DNA of 64,000 nt, from NCBI RefSeq assembly GCF_902713425.1, contig NC_081217.1, positions 20,872,659 to 20,936,658 of the forward strand, given 5' to 3'. The first letter of the stretch is position 1. The number at the start of each line of letters is the position of its first letter. A program made the position numbers and the translations under genes. The DNA is from Acipenser ruthenus (taxonomy: Eukaryota; Chordata; Actinopteri; Acipenseriformes; Acipenseridae). The notes under the pieces are model-generated. The model had not been told where the DNA came from and did no database searches. It saw only the letters and a program-made list of their open reading frames with translations. This document shows positions 37,000 to 48,469 of this stretch, piece after piece.

Positions 37000-39900
37000 C
37001 TGTTTTATCTCATCATCCGGTGCCAAACATACATCTGCTAGCAGCTACAGTCAAACAATTCCATGTGATGATGAACTAAAAGCAGACTTTCTAGCTTGAA
37101 CTAGTACTAGGAACAGTGCCTGAGTGAGCAACTGCCACTGTTCAGGAGTAAAATGGTCCTTTATTGCAACTACCACCCCAGCTTCAAGTTAAAGTACAGC
37201 CCAATCCTGCTCCTGGATAGAAATTCCACTCCAGGTTTTGCAGGTCAAATTAAATACTTTGCTGCTTTAGCTCCCCGGCTGGAAGTCTATGTGGTTAATT
37301 CAGAACATGGTTGAAGCAAACACCTGGACTGGATCCTACATTGATGGCACACGCACACTTCAGTCCTAACAAATACAGCAAGTCTTAATCCTTGTAGAGT
37401 TCTCCAGGGCTTGCGAACGCAATTCCCCTTGCCGTTCGCTTGGTGCGATTTTAAAAAACGCAGCTGAAGCAGTGAACACTCCAATTGTAACGCTGACCGC
37501 TGCACAGCGGTGGTACGCTTCATCTCATGCAACAATATGCAGTGTCCCCACTTCAAAACCCAGAGCACAAGCCTCAGTTAGCAATTACAGCGAGAGAAAG
37601 ACCCGGCTGTGGGGACGCTGCTCCATTCTTAAAGTAAAAAGATTACAATTTTCAGGCAAAGGATTTAAAAATAGACTAAATTTCAGAGCAGCCCGGCAGG
37701 GGAGAACTAACCCTCATATTATCTAAACAAAAGAGGAATGCCGTTCCTGGAAAGAGAACATAAAACAAATCACAAAAAAACAAACAACCAAAAAACAGTT
37801 CAGCTTTTATTTAGAACATTCTTTCAGCCGGGACAATAGAACGTCTTTTACTAGGCGTGTGGTTTTTATGGTCTAACCGTGTTATGTGTGCTGGAAGCAG
37901 TGTAGACCTTAGTGATGACTGGGTCCTTCTGCATGTCCAGGACACACCACATGGTCCTCTCCAGACTTTTATCATAGACGCTTACAAACTGAAAAAATGT
38001 ACATGCCATCAGAAGGAATCTCTGTCTGAATGGTTAACGTTTTTACCTTTCACTTTTTGTCCGAGTTGCACGGTCACATGACCGAAAGGAGCGACAGCAA
38101 CTGCTTGCAACAATTCTGTTTTGAACATTTCTTTTCCTACATTACATGGCAAATTGATTGTGCTCTACAGAAACTCCCAGTGTTGTTTTTTTTTTTTTTA
38201 AATTGAAGGAGACGTACTATTTTTTTTGTTTCCGATATCTGAGTGTTTATTGTGCTTTCTGAATGCCATCACTCAAATGCTCAGCGATTGATTAAATACA
38301 GTGCAAGGTCAGCAAGCTTTAGGGTACACAAAACACCAGATAGTGGCGAGATGTCAACAACGCAGGGCAACACTCTGCCACCGCAGTCTCGCCTCAACTT
38401 ATCCGCTTCGAGGCAGTACAGTCAACAGAGCTCGGACTTCCCAGAACACACGAGGCTGATACAAAGTGACGAGCGCCTTACATCACACGCAGGATTCCAC
38501 TGGAAGAACTGGAACACAAGAATGGCGTGATGCGTCTTTGGAATTAAGAACGTCCTTGAAAGAATGACAGGGAGAAAACCTCTCAGCATGGGTTGGCCAG
38601 TCCAGGTTAAACAGGTCAAATGAGATAATGAACTATTGCAGGGTCAGGATAGGGTTTAATCAGTTCATTAAACAATCCCTCTGGGGCAGAAATTTACCTT
38701 GAGGAGAGCAAGTGCCATTACCAATGGGATAAGCATGTCTCGCATTATTCCAGGGCAAAATCAGGGTCTAGTATGGATGCAGAACTGAGATGTCATGAAA
38801 CTTGCATCATTTGCTCAATATGGTTGCAATTTTAGTGGGGTTTTTTTTGTACAGATTTGTGTTTTCTTTAACGGTATAATGAACCGTTTATAAAAGTCAA
38901 CAGACTCTACTGTTACGAAACTAGAAAAGCAATCCTATGAAGAGTGTTTAAAACACCTATAAAACACAAACCATTAGAACAGGACGATAGAGTCGTACAA
39001 ATCAATGCAATAATGGAATGGGCGAGACGTGCAACACTAAATATTCACAGAGCGCAGTCCCTCTTACAGATCTTCCTTGAGCGGCCAATGTTGTCATAAA
39101 ATAAATGTATTTGCTGGACTTTGATTAGAAGAAATGGAGAAACACCTGCCATCGATGTGTAGTATATTAAAACATACAAAAGCATATTAAAATAAAAATC
39201 AGGTGATCTGCAAGTATAAATATTCCTAAGAGCGGTCTGCATATGCCAGTCAGACCACGACATCCAACATCCAGAGTTGAACGCAGTACTGTATTGAAAT
39301 GGTCTTCAGCTCTGCAAGAACACTGATCAACCTGCGTCCGCAAAAACACAACAGCAACGTCTCATTTCAATATGAAGGCCAGCCCTGGGGTGAAGCCTTA
39401 CACCTTTTAAACTGACAACAGAGCTGGAACATTGCTCCTCTTCTCAATATGAAAAGTATCAGACTTGTAACAGAACCGCTTTCCCCACTGCAAATTCAGA
39501 TGACAGGGTTCAAAATGAAAATGAGAGAGACAAGCCCAGCTCTTCATAAAGATCCCAATTGGATTTATTTTCAGGTAATTGCATTTAAACCTCCAAGCAA
39601 CTGACCCCTTTGTCTCATTGAATCTCTGCTACATTCAAATAAAAACCAATTGAAAGGAATAGAGCGTTGATACACGCGAAGGCTGGTACCTGGGAGGTCA
39701 CATGCAATTCCAGCCTCTAGAAATACCTGGACTGGCTCACAGTGCTATGCAGACAGAGTCTCCATGCAAACACTGTATATACGGGATGTCAGTGGTTCAG
39801 TCCGGAACATAGTGCATTAAACTCTGAAATCAGTCTGGTTTGTTTTCAAATCAGTAGCAAAACAATATATAGCATATAAATTAAAAAAAAAAAAAAAAAC

Positions 39901-40140
39901 CACTCATTTGAATTGGCAATCTGTCAATGGCAGTTACAATTGCGGGCCATCAGAAAATCAGTCAAATAGATTTGTCTTAACAGATTTAAAAATAAAGCAG
40001 AACTGAGGGCAACACTAATATCCAACATAAAAAAAAAAATCTTTACCACTTGTTGAATTTGATTGGTCGACTGACATGAAAGTACAGAAGATGTATAAAA
40101 CAAATACAAATTGAGAACAAACCAAACGTTTAAAAAACAC
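37000..40140. other. Gap between the IGF3-like gene and the lrif1-like gene
   Basis: It contains no recognisable exon. The part next to 40146 must hold the 3' UTR of the lrif1-like gene; the nearest AATAAA on the minus strand is far away (about 39554), so the UTR may be around 600 bases. Confidence 0.5.
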
Positions 40141-40145
40141 TGCAT

Positions 40146-42214
40146 CTAAAATGGCTTATTTTTGCGAATGGCCTCCACGGCCGCCTCTCTCTCTTTCAGG
40201 AGCTTTCTGATGAGGTTTATCTTTTCGTTTCGTAAGGACGCATCGAAATCAAACTCCTCGCTGTAGCCTGGGCTGGTGTGCACGGTGCCAGTCAGAGAGA
40301 AGGACTCAGCCAGTCTCGCAGGCCAGGCGCTGGAGTCCGCTCCAGGGGACCTAACCGAACTCTCCTCCTGCTCTGGGGAAGAGGCCTCGGGGCTGGGCTG
40401 GCTGCTGGCCTGCCTGTGCGAGACCAGCTTCAGCCTCTTGGGACTAGGTTCCCCAGAACTGTCTCGACTGTCCACGGAAACCGACTTCTCATCCTCTGAG
40501 CAGCTGTTACTCTCCGGCCTCCCTGTGTCTGCGACCTGCGTTTAAGAGAGTTTTAAAAACAAGTTACTGCGTGCTGCTGTAGCAGTGCCCTCTCTTGGTA
40601 ATTAATGGCATTGCATGTAAATGTGTTTGTTTGGAATGTCTAGATATTTAAAAGCGAACACAATAGGGTCATGTGACCGACCACATCATTTACCCAGATT
40701 AAAAGCAAAAAAAAAATTAAAAAGCAACCAACAGTAGTGTACCCACTGTTTGCTTGAGAAAAAATAAATCAACAATTTGATACCTTTTTAGCGTAGTTAG
40801 TGGGCCAGCATTATTTAGCATGAAATGGGATGCAAATATGAATTGAAGGAGATTGGAAAAATTGTACATCAAAAAATAAAAGTAACTTTAAAATAAATAA
40901 AAGTACCTCTTCCTCTCTCTCTGCTGTGCAGTAGTTCTTCTCAGCCCATTCTTCACATTGTTTCACTGGGATTCGGACCTCCCGTTTGATCCCGAACAGC
41001 TTCAGAAACTCGCGGTCACTTCTGGCAGCAGGACGGCCAATCAAACCTCCAGCCACGCTGGGTTCATCCTGCATCAAACAAAGAAAAAAAACCTTGTGCT
41101 TCAGTTAGGAGCAAAAACTCTACAGCACTGACCCCTGGTGGCTTGCAGCCATAACAACAAGGGGGCAACTAATACTGAACCTCCAGAAAGCAAGGCACTT
41201 TACAATACACTAGAAAAAACCCCTTTACAGTGTTATGCTCCCATAGGTAATCATTTCCACACGCAGGAAGGCAGGGACATGACATTTTAAATCCATATTA
41301 TATATACACACATTTTTTTTTAAATGTCTATTTTTTATTCATTTAGAATGCCCACTTACTTAACCCCAGTTTATAGCAGTATTTTTTTTTTTTTTGTTCT
41401 TGGTAGGCAGGTGGCTGGTGCCACCCACAGTACACACCCGTGGAAATGGACGTGGCTGGAATTGTTCTTGAAACCTCGCTTGTCTTTGCACCGGAGTGGA
41501 ATGTTCTGTGGAGTTTCCTGCAGCAGGTTGGGACTCTGGAGAAACAGGACTGTCTTGCTGATGCTGCTGGGTAGTCTTAGCCTGGGCTGGCTCTTCTGCT
41601 GGGATCACACCCTCCACTTCTGCTCTGCTCCTCTTCTGTTTCTTCTTGATAATGAGGTACACCCTGCGGTAGATTATAATAGAGTGGTCTTTAATCTTGA
41701 AGATCCCGCTGTCGGGGAGCGTTGCGGGGCTGCACATCCTCAGGAGGTCTTCCAGAATTCCCTCTGTATCGGAGTGCTGGTGGTCCATGAAGGATTTCAA
41801 GACCCTGAAAGCCACCACGTTGGAGGATTTTACAGGCACCCAGCACTTGTACGCCTCTTGATGGCTTCCATTAACCCCTGGACTCTCGTTCCAGTCCGGT
41901 GATTTGAGACGGTCGGTTTCCAAGGCACTGGCTGGTGGGGATTCTGAATCAGACGCTTGGTTTTGAACGGGAGGACAGTTTTCCCATTTCCAGGCCTCCG
42001 TAGCTGTCACGGGCGAAATGCAGATCACAGACGGCGAGTCTGAAGTCTCTCTTTGCTTGGGGGTCCCTACAGGATTCAGCATGGACATTTTTTTAAGGAA
42101 CAGAGGTGGCAAGGATCTCAATGGGATCGATTTGAGTTCCGCTTCAGCTGGGATTTCAATGTGCAGTTTGCCGAACAGAAGCGAGCCCCCCCGGATTATC
42201 GGGGAAGCAGGCAT
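40146..42214 (-). CDS. LRIF1-like protein, short diverged tandem paralogue of lrif1
   Basis: Coding exons 41438-42214, 40907-41068 and 40146-40535 give about 442 residues, all in phase 0. The first exon probably begins at 42226 after a tttttcag acceptor, with a non-coding exon upstream. Three blocks match LRIF1. HIEIPAEAELKSIPLRSLPP matches the LQIPxxAxVKxVPAxxLPP block. VPVKSSNVVAFRVLKSFMD, then IKDHSIIIYRRVYLIIKKK, match the middle. FLKLFGIKREVRIPV and the C-terminal helix LRNEKINLIRKLLKEREAAV match the end. PKRLKL is a likely nuclear signal. The N-terminal MYQV region of lrif1 is missing. LRIF1 is known to bind HP1 and, through its C-terminal coiled coil, SMCHD1. Retention of the C-terminal helix suggests chromatin partners are kept. 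The middle is much shorter than in lrif1. Confidence 0.85.
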
Positions 42215-42659
42215 GTTTCTGGCTCTCTGAAAAACAGCGCTAGGATCCAAAGTGATAGCAGATGGTTTATTGTTTTTACTGTGCAGAACAGGATTTCCTC
42301 AGTGCTCAAGCTTTACTTGTAAACAGGCACTCGATCAGCCATTTCCCCTCCATCATGTAAGATACAGGTAGGCTTTATTCAAATCAGTTTTTTTTTTTTT
42401 TTTTTTTTTACTGCACCACAAAGCAAAGTGCAATAACGTCAAACAGTTAAAGGCTGAGGCATCAATCTGGGAATCTGACTTTAGCGTTCCAGGCAAAGTA
42501 AACCAATCGATTTTATAATCCCTCCAGACTGTTTGATAACGCACTGAAAAAGAAAACAAAAGAAAATGAACAGTTGTGGTTTTCTACACACAAAAGCAAC
42601 TCCTTATTCTAGTTGCTCTTTTTAGTGTATAGTTTTACTGCCTCATTAAAACCACTCAT

Positions 42660-42905
42660 TTCCCGCAGCCTTCAAAACTGCTCACATCACCCCCATTCTG
42701 AAGAAACCTTCTCTTGACCCTTCTGCCCAGAACTATCGCCCTGTCTCTCTCCTCTTGTTCCTCTCTCAAACTCTCGAGCGAGCTGTCCACTGCCAGCTGG
42801 CATCGCTCTCAACAGAGCACTCTCTGCTTGACCCACTTCAATCCAGGTTCTGCCCTGCACACTCCACGCAAAATGCCCTACTCTCTGCAACGGACTCTCA
42901 GCACC
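42660..42905 (+). mobile_element. LINE reverse transcriptase fragment (L2-like)
   Basis: The plus strand reads AHITPILKKPSLDPSAQNYR, then PVSLLLFLSQTLERAV and LLDPLQSRFCPAHSTQNALL. These are the conserved RT blocks NYRPVSLLPFLSKTLERAV and LLDPxQSGFxxxHSTExALL of L2-clade LINEs. Only this piece remains. It lies between the lrif1-like gene and its likely upstream region. Confidence 0.85.
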
Positions 42906-44308
42906 AGTTGTAGATATAAATTCTCATAATCCTAACTTGATGACTCTTATTTCAAATTGTACTTTAGTAGTATAATCTGCACTTACTATAAAACTAAATA
43001 AAAATACTAAAACTAATAGAAGAATATTCTCAACATAGTACTTTACATAACAGCTGAAGCATAAAAACGCATGTTTAGATAATGGTTATGTTGATCTTAC
43101 ATTTTAAACCCTATTTGTTCTGCACAATAAATTCAAATTTATAATTACCAGCCCACACCACCTTTATCATCACAGCGCATCATTAACAAAGATCACAGGT
43201 GGGCAAAGTTGTCTCTTAATTGTTTAATGAACCAATTAAATTCTCAGCGGAGGCCCCAACACAGTTAATTAAATTCAGGTACAGAAGTGGGCACCCCCTA
43301 TACTGAAAGGTGCATTCAGTTTAGATTTCTCTTTATGCATTTACTGTAGCTTTTTTGCACAGTAGCACCCTCTACAGTCGGCTAGTCAGTGTAAACAGGA
43401 ACTTGAGGTGGAAGTCTTGTAAAAAGCTGAGGTCTAAATTTACTGCTACATAGCATATTGCTTCTATATTTGAAAATGACTTTGTTCCCCAGGGGCTACC
43501 GTTTATTAAGACAATGAAATATAGAACTAACCTATGTATCTGATAAACATCTTAAAACACACCCACAGCCTTGAACAACAGTATTTATGTACCGAATACA
43601 GAAACTGGTATAGCAGTATAGAGACTGTATGTCTCTTATTTTGTATTGGTTAAACCAAAGCAGTTCTTCGTGAGCATAACACAGCATCAACAAATACGTG
43701 CTGCTATCCAGCTCGTTTTATAAACGGCAGCAGATACGAGTCACATTGCGTTAAAATTAAAACACACATATATAAAATACCAGATTACTCGAACCCCTCA
43801 GGAGGTAGCAACCGGCTTCTTCCGCTCTCGAACGCCTTTCTTCCCGGTTATTTTTAACCGGTATGTTCTGCTTTAGTCCACAACTACTTATTTTTAAAAT
43901 GACATCGTCCCCTCGAAAAAAAAAAAGATGCACTTCTAGAGAACAGACCTTTAACCCTTGAACTTGCCAGTTCTATACGACCACCTTCTTGAACACTCCC
44001 TTTTGGTTTCGGCTATATTCACTTATGACGCATGGCTAGGTACAACTAGTCTATCAATACAGCGCGCTGGCGAGTCACTTCTCCCTGTCCTCATGTGACA
44101 GTACATTATTATAGATAAACGGTGCATCAAACACTACAACAGCGTCACCCGACTACAGGAAACCCCCAAACAAGCATAGAGGAATTCCCCAGTGCTAACT
44201 CACACATGCGCTCAACAGGACCGAATAAACTTGACAAATCTGCAATAACTATTTTCAGGATCGCTTGGCACCTGGTGCGTGCTAATTAATCGAGTCTTTT
44301 CGATTCAT

Positions 44309-44313
<5 letters not shown>

Positions 44314-44344
<31 letters not shown>
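44314..44344. repeat. (AT)n microsatellite
   Basis: About 15 AT units. Confidence 0.95.
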
Positions 44345-44346
<2 letters not shown>

Positions 44347-44461
44347 ACAATTTACTTGACTGAAGGTCTGCAACTGAGTTGGTTACGTAAACGACACTGT
44401 TAAGGCAGAGGACAGGCATTTCTGTACACGTCGATACACGTGAATCAACGTATTATCATCG

Positions 44462-44500
44462 TTATTATTAATTATTTCTTAGCAGACGCGCTTATTAAGA
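44462..44500 (-). mobile_element. SINE tail remnant
   Basis: Only the reversed tail motif (ttatttcttagcagacgcgc) remains. A similar fragment lies at 35644-35680 near the IGF-like gene. Confidence 0.5.
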
Positions 44501-45082
44501 GCAGCAACTATAAACTGCGTCCTTCCGCACAAACAAATCACTTTCACGTGTGCATCAAGAGTACATCCTAGTTTTGCTTATTGAACACAAACATTACCTG
44601 TATTTTAGGAAAGCGGTAACAATGCCTTATTACAGTGTGAGTATGAGTTGTTTCCGGGGCATCCCACAAACATGCATTAAAAAAAAAAAAAATAAATAAA
44701 TAAATAAAAATCTTTATAGCCTCGTATTCCAGTAGGGCTCGCCCAGCAATGGCGTAGCTACTCTCTCATTGGCTCAAATGTCAACTCTGACCTTTTTCTT
44801 CAACCAGTGTGAGACAAGTTCCTGAGGGCATGACCCGGTTTCCCCGCTCCCAAGTACAATCCTCAATCGCCATGATTATTATTACTGATACCAGATTAAC
44901 AAGTCTAGCTGGCATTTAGTGAGTAAAAAAAGCTTTTGAGAAGATTAACGCCAGTTTTAATTTGAAAACTGTATGGTCGTACATTGTCTTGGCTTTGTTG
45001 TCTCAAACGTGTTAGAAAACACATGCGTTCTTCATTTACTGCAGCTGGGCTGTGTCACGTCTTTCTGATCATTTAAAACCAC

Positions 45083-45083
45083 C

Positions 45084-45135
<52 letters not shown>
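45083..45135. repeat. (AAT)n microsatellite
   Basis: About 17 AAT units between the two lrif1-type genes. Confidence 0.95.
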
Positions 45136-45347
45136 GATTCTAAAATATTTGAGCTCACTGTGTTACAGTGAGACAGGTTTGGAAACCAGACAATTATTGA
45201 AATAGTTTATTAACCTGTAACACACCCCATTCATTTTACAGTCTATATATTTTTGGGAGTGGTAAAAGTGAATCATAATATGCTACTAATTATTTGATGA
45301 ATCAAGTCGTTTGTTTAATTGTGATCTAAGGATGCTCATGAAACATT

Positions 45348-47153
45348 ATGCCATTTCCCATGTATCCAGGTCTCCAAGGCTCCCTTCGTCGATCATTAAA
45401 ACTGTCAATAGCATTCTGTAAATCTCAGCACGATGATTTTGAAGCACTGTACCTAACAAGTGATGCCTTTATCAAACGAGTTGTTGTTTTACAGATTCAT
45501 CATACACTGGTAAGCATTCTTTTGCATGATCAGCATTCTGACATGGCCTACCCTTCCAAAGAGCTGACATTAGTTCATGTTGCTTATGTTTTCACCTTTC
45601 CATTGAATTGGGTAATTGATTCATAATTGATTGTGAGGATTGTTGAGGATCTGGTTACAGAAACATGAGGTCTGTGCACATGTTCGGTTCAAGGGACCAT
45701 CAAATGATGTTCTGTGTGTGTGTTCACCAGTTGGTGTACTTAGGAGAAGTCATAATTGTAGGAACCTTGGAACATAGTATTTTGCATTATTAAGCTTTGA
45801 AATGAGATGAAATAACTTAATTTAGCACACACTCAAAATGCTCATTTGTACACACTTCTACCTACTTTTTAAAATCACGTCATGTATTTTACTGCTTGGA
45901 AACATGTATCTGTTCATCCATAGAGAAAGGTAACCTGTGCCTCCTCATGCAGAGTGCCCATCCACCCCTGTAAGATTTCTGTATCGAAGATGGAGGTGGA
46001 AAAACCAAGCCGACCACTAAATAAGTTGTGAACTTGCTTACCAATTACTTAGGAATGTGTTTTTATTATTAAAGGCAGTGTTATTAATCTCTTAAATATC
46101 TCAATATGCCTTTTCACATGCTCCATCTGCTTCTTCAGTAGTTTCTGTTGCATTATTTATTTCCATGTTGTAAAAACGGGTCCTTTAGCGGTAGCTGTGG
46201 CTGTCTTATATTTTATTATCACTACAGTTTAGTGGTTGGATTGCAATGCTGGAAACTGCAGTACCACCGGAAGACCTTCAAAAGAGCTAGACGGATTTAA
46301 CTTCCCAAGGATCTTCTTTCTTCCCAAGGATCCTTAGACCCATCGAAAGGTCAGACTTGGATATCGCAGTGTTAACTTTGCTAAGGCGAGATGGTCTTAG
46401 TTTTGTTGATGGGTGTTTAGAGTTCGATTCAGGGCTGCCATTACCCTTGGTGTACAAGAAAGAAAATAACCAGCTCTTCATCTGCCAATGATATGAAAAT
46501 ACAAACCAGCTTTTTAAACGCCAGCCTGGCCCAGCCCCTTACAAGCTGTCAAGGTTACACAATTCCCACTTCAGGGCTGATTTCTAATGATGACTCTCCC
46601 TAATGGATAGAGTCCAATCACAATAAACAAGGAGTGCAGTCTCTGGATATGACCGGCATTCCTCACTTCTGTTAAACCACGCATATCACGAAGCACAGCA
46701 GCATTTTTCAAGATTTTAATACAGATGCCTGTAAATCAGCAAAACAACATTCTTACAGTTTCATACAGAACATATTTTAAAAAAAGCTCCTCCTCAACGG
46801 CTTCTCCCTTTGCACAATCAGTGGCAGGGCAGAAGAGTCGCCACGCTACAGTTCATAGTTTTGATGAGTTCATCTGTTCCGAATTTCTCCCAAGGATCCT
46901 TGATGAGATGCCACTGCTTTATATCAATGCAGTTGATTATCAGGGTGGAATAATGATGGTGACACCTTTAATTGTATTCAGCACATCACCTTTACCACCT
47001 TATCACCTTTACCAACTAATGCAAGGATCTCGCGCTACAGATCATCCCTGGAAAGATGGGATGCACCTCAATCAAGATTGTCATATGAAACAGCCTGGTT
47101 CGCAGTGCTCAATCCATCACTTTACATTCAAAAATGTTTTTATGCACTCTTGA
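45348..47153. other. Region between the lrif1 pair with scattered open frames, unassigned
   Basis: Two modest plus-strand open frames occur here: 45348-45626 (92 residues) and 46725-47153 (142 residues, with SFDEFICSEFLPRILDEMPL). They have no splice-site support, no family I recognise and no repeat match inside the window. They may be remnants of a mobile element or pseudogene, or chance. Confidence 0.2.
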
Positions 47154-48332
47154 AAATTAACCATCTGTTATAACATTTTCCCTACAAAGAAACAGTCAAG
47201 TTTTCAAAATATAAACCAACAACAGACAAAATTATTCCAGAACCAGCATTTAAAAAAAAAAAAAAAAAAAAAAGTTTGAAATAAATAAATAAATAAAACT
47301 AAATTTAAATCTACTGCCCACCTGCAAAGCAAGGTAACTTTTTTTAATTTATAGAGGGCCAATCAAAACCATTTCACCACTTCCTGTGTAAAGAAGCCCA
47401 TTTTATTCATTTGCCTAGGTCACCCATACGTGACACCTCAGCTGTAAATGGTTCGGACTGCATTGCTTTGAATACAACACTTCATAAGGCTCAGAAAGAA
47501 TAGAATAATGCATATTTTGTGAATACATATATATAAACAAACACTATGCAAATACAGAACTTCTGCATCTGTAGCAACATGTTGTTCTAAAGCAAGCACT
47601 CTGCACTGTGACGCATTCCATTTAAATGCAGAAACAAGCTACAGCTACTTGCCAGGAACGTCCCATCCTTCTTTTGAGAAGTGTCTTTTTCTAAACTAAC
47701 ATGTCTGGATTCTCTGGCAATTGTAATACTGTCTTTTTCCATGACACAGCAAAAAAAAAAAAAGACAACTTCTGTTTATACTCACTTCTGAGCAAGGAAA
47801 AAAAAAAAAAGATTTTGTTCAATAGGTTTTGGTTCTTTCCTTGTATTTTCTACTTCAGTTTGGTCCATGCAAATATTACAAGGCTTCACTGTAGCCTCAG
47901 TTTTTAGCTGCACTCAGGCCCTGTGATGTACTACTAAAAGAACCAAAAGATCTTCAGCAACAAATAGGGAGCTAGCAGTAATGAGGATAATGCTAATAAT
48001 AGGGGCGATTGATTTTAAAGTCTTGGAAGTGTTCTGTGTGATTGAAGGAACACATTATATACACAAATAACACTGCATTTAACTCTTAGGAACCATGCAT
48101 TCAAACTGAGCCCCTTTTCCATTTCACTCTGCATCTTGTAGGTAGTGTGACAAGGCTGTGAAACACGGTGTAACTTTGATTTAGAAACAATTACAAGGCA
48201 AATAAATACAGCTGTTTATATGCTTTTGTTTAAATATTAAATGATAAACTGAAATGATATCTTTAACATTAAATGCAGATGTATTGTATATAATTTGGTC
48301 CTATTAACTAAAGGTTTCGAATTCAGTGTTGA

Positions 48333-48338
48333 TTTATT
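48333..48338 (-). terminator. lrif1: Polyadenylation signal of lrif1
   Basis: AATAAA on the minus strand lies about 130 bases past the lrif1 stop codon and is the first one met. This gives a short 3' UTR. Confidence 0.6.
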
Positions 48339-48469
48339 AAATCATGTTTGTTGCTAATAAAATGGAACTGCACATTTTTTGGAATATTACTACTACAAAA
48401 AAAAATTAAATTAAAAAAGACAGACACAAATCAATATAAATACATGTACGGCAATTGTTTTGATCAGCT

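Larger units (their letters stand above)
42920..45340. other. Upstream region of the lrif1-like gene
   Basis: No coding exon is visible. A short GC-richer patch with an aaccggtt-like palindrome (about 43820-43865) and sequence near 44000-44200 could contain the promoter and an untranslated first exon. An AT run, an AAT run and a SINE tail follow. Confidence 0.35.

Noticed and set aside
41324-41902. Plus-strand 192-residue open frame
   Set aside because: It lies opposite the large exon of the lrif1-like gene, which has clear homology on the minus strand.
42353-42559. Possible extra coding exon upstream of the lrif1-like gene (RYQTVWRDYKIDWF...)
   Set aside because: A good acceptor-like stretch precedes it, but there is no donor in a fitting phase, it ends in a poly-T run, and it has no LRIF1 similarity.
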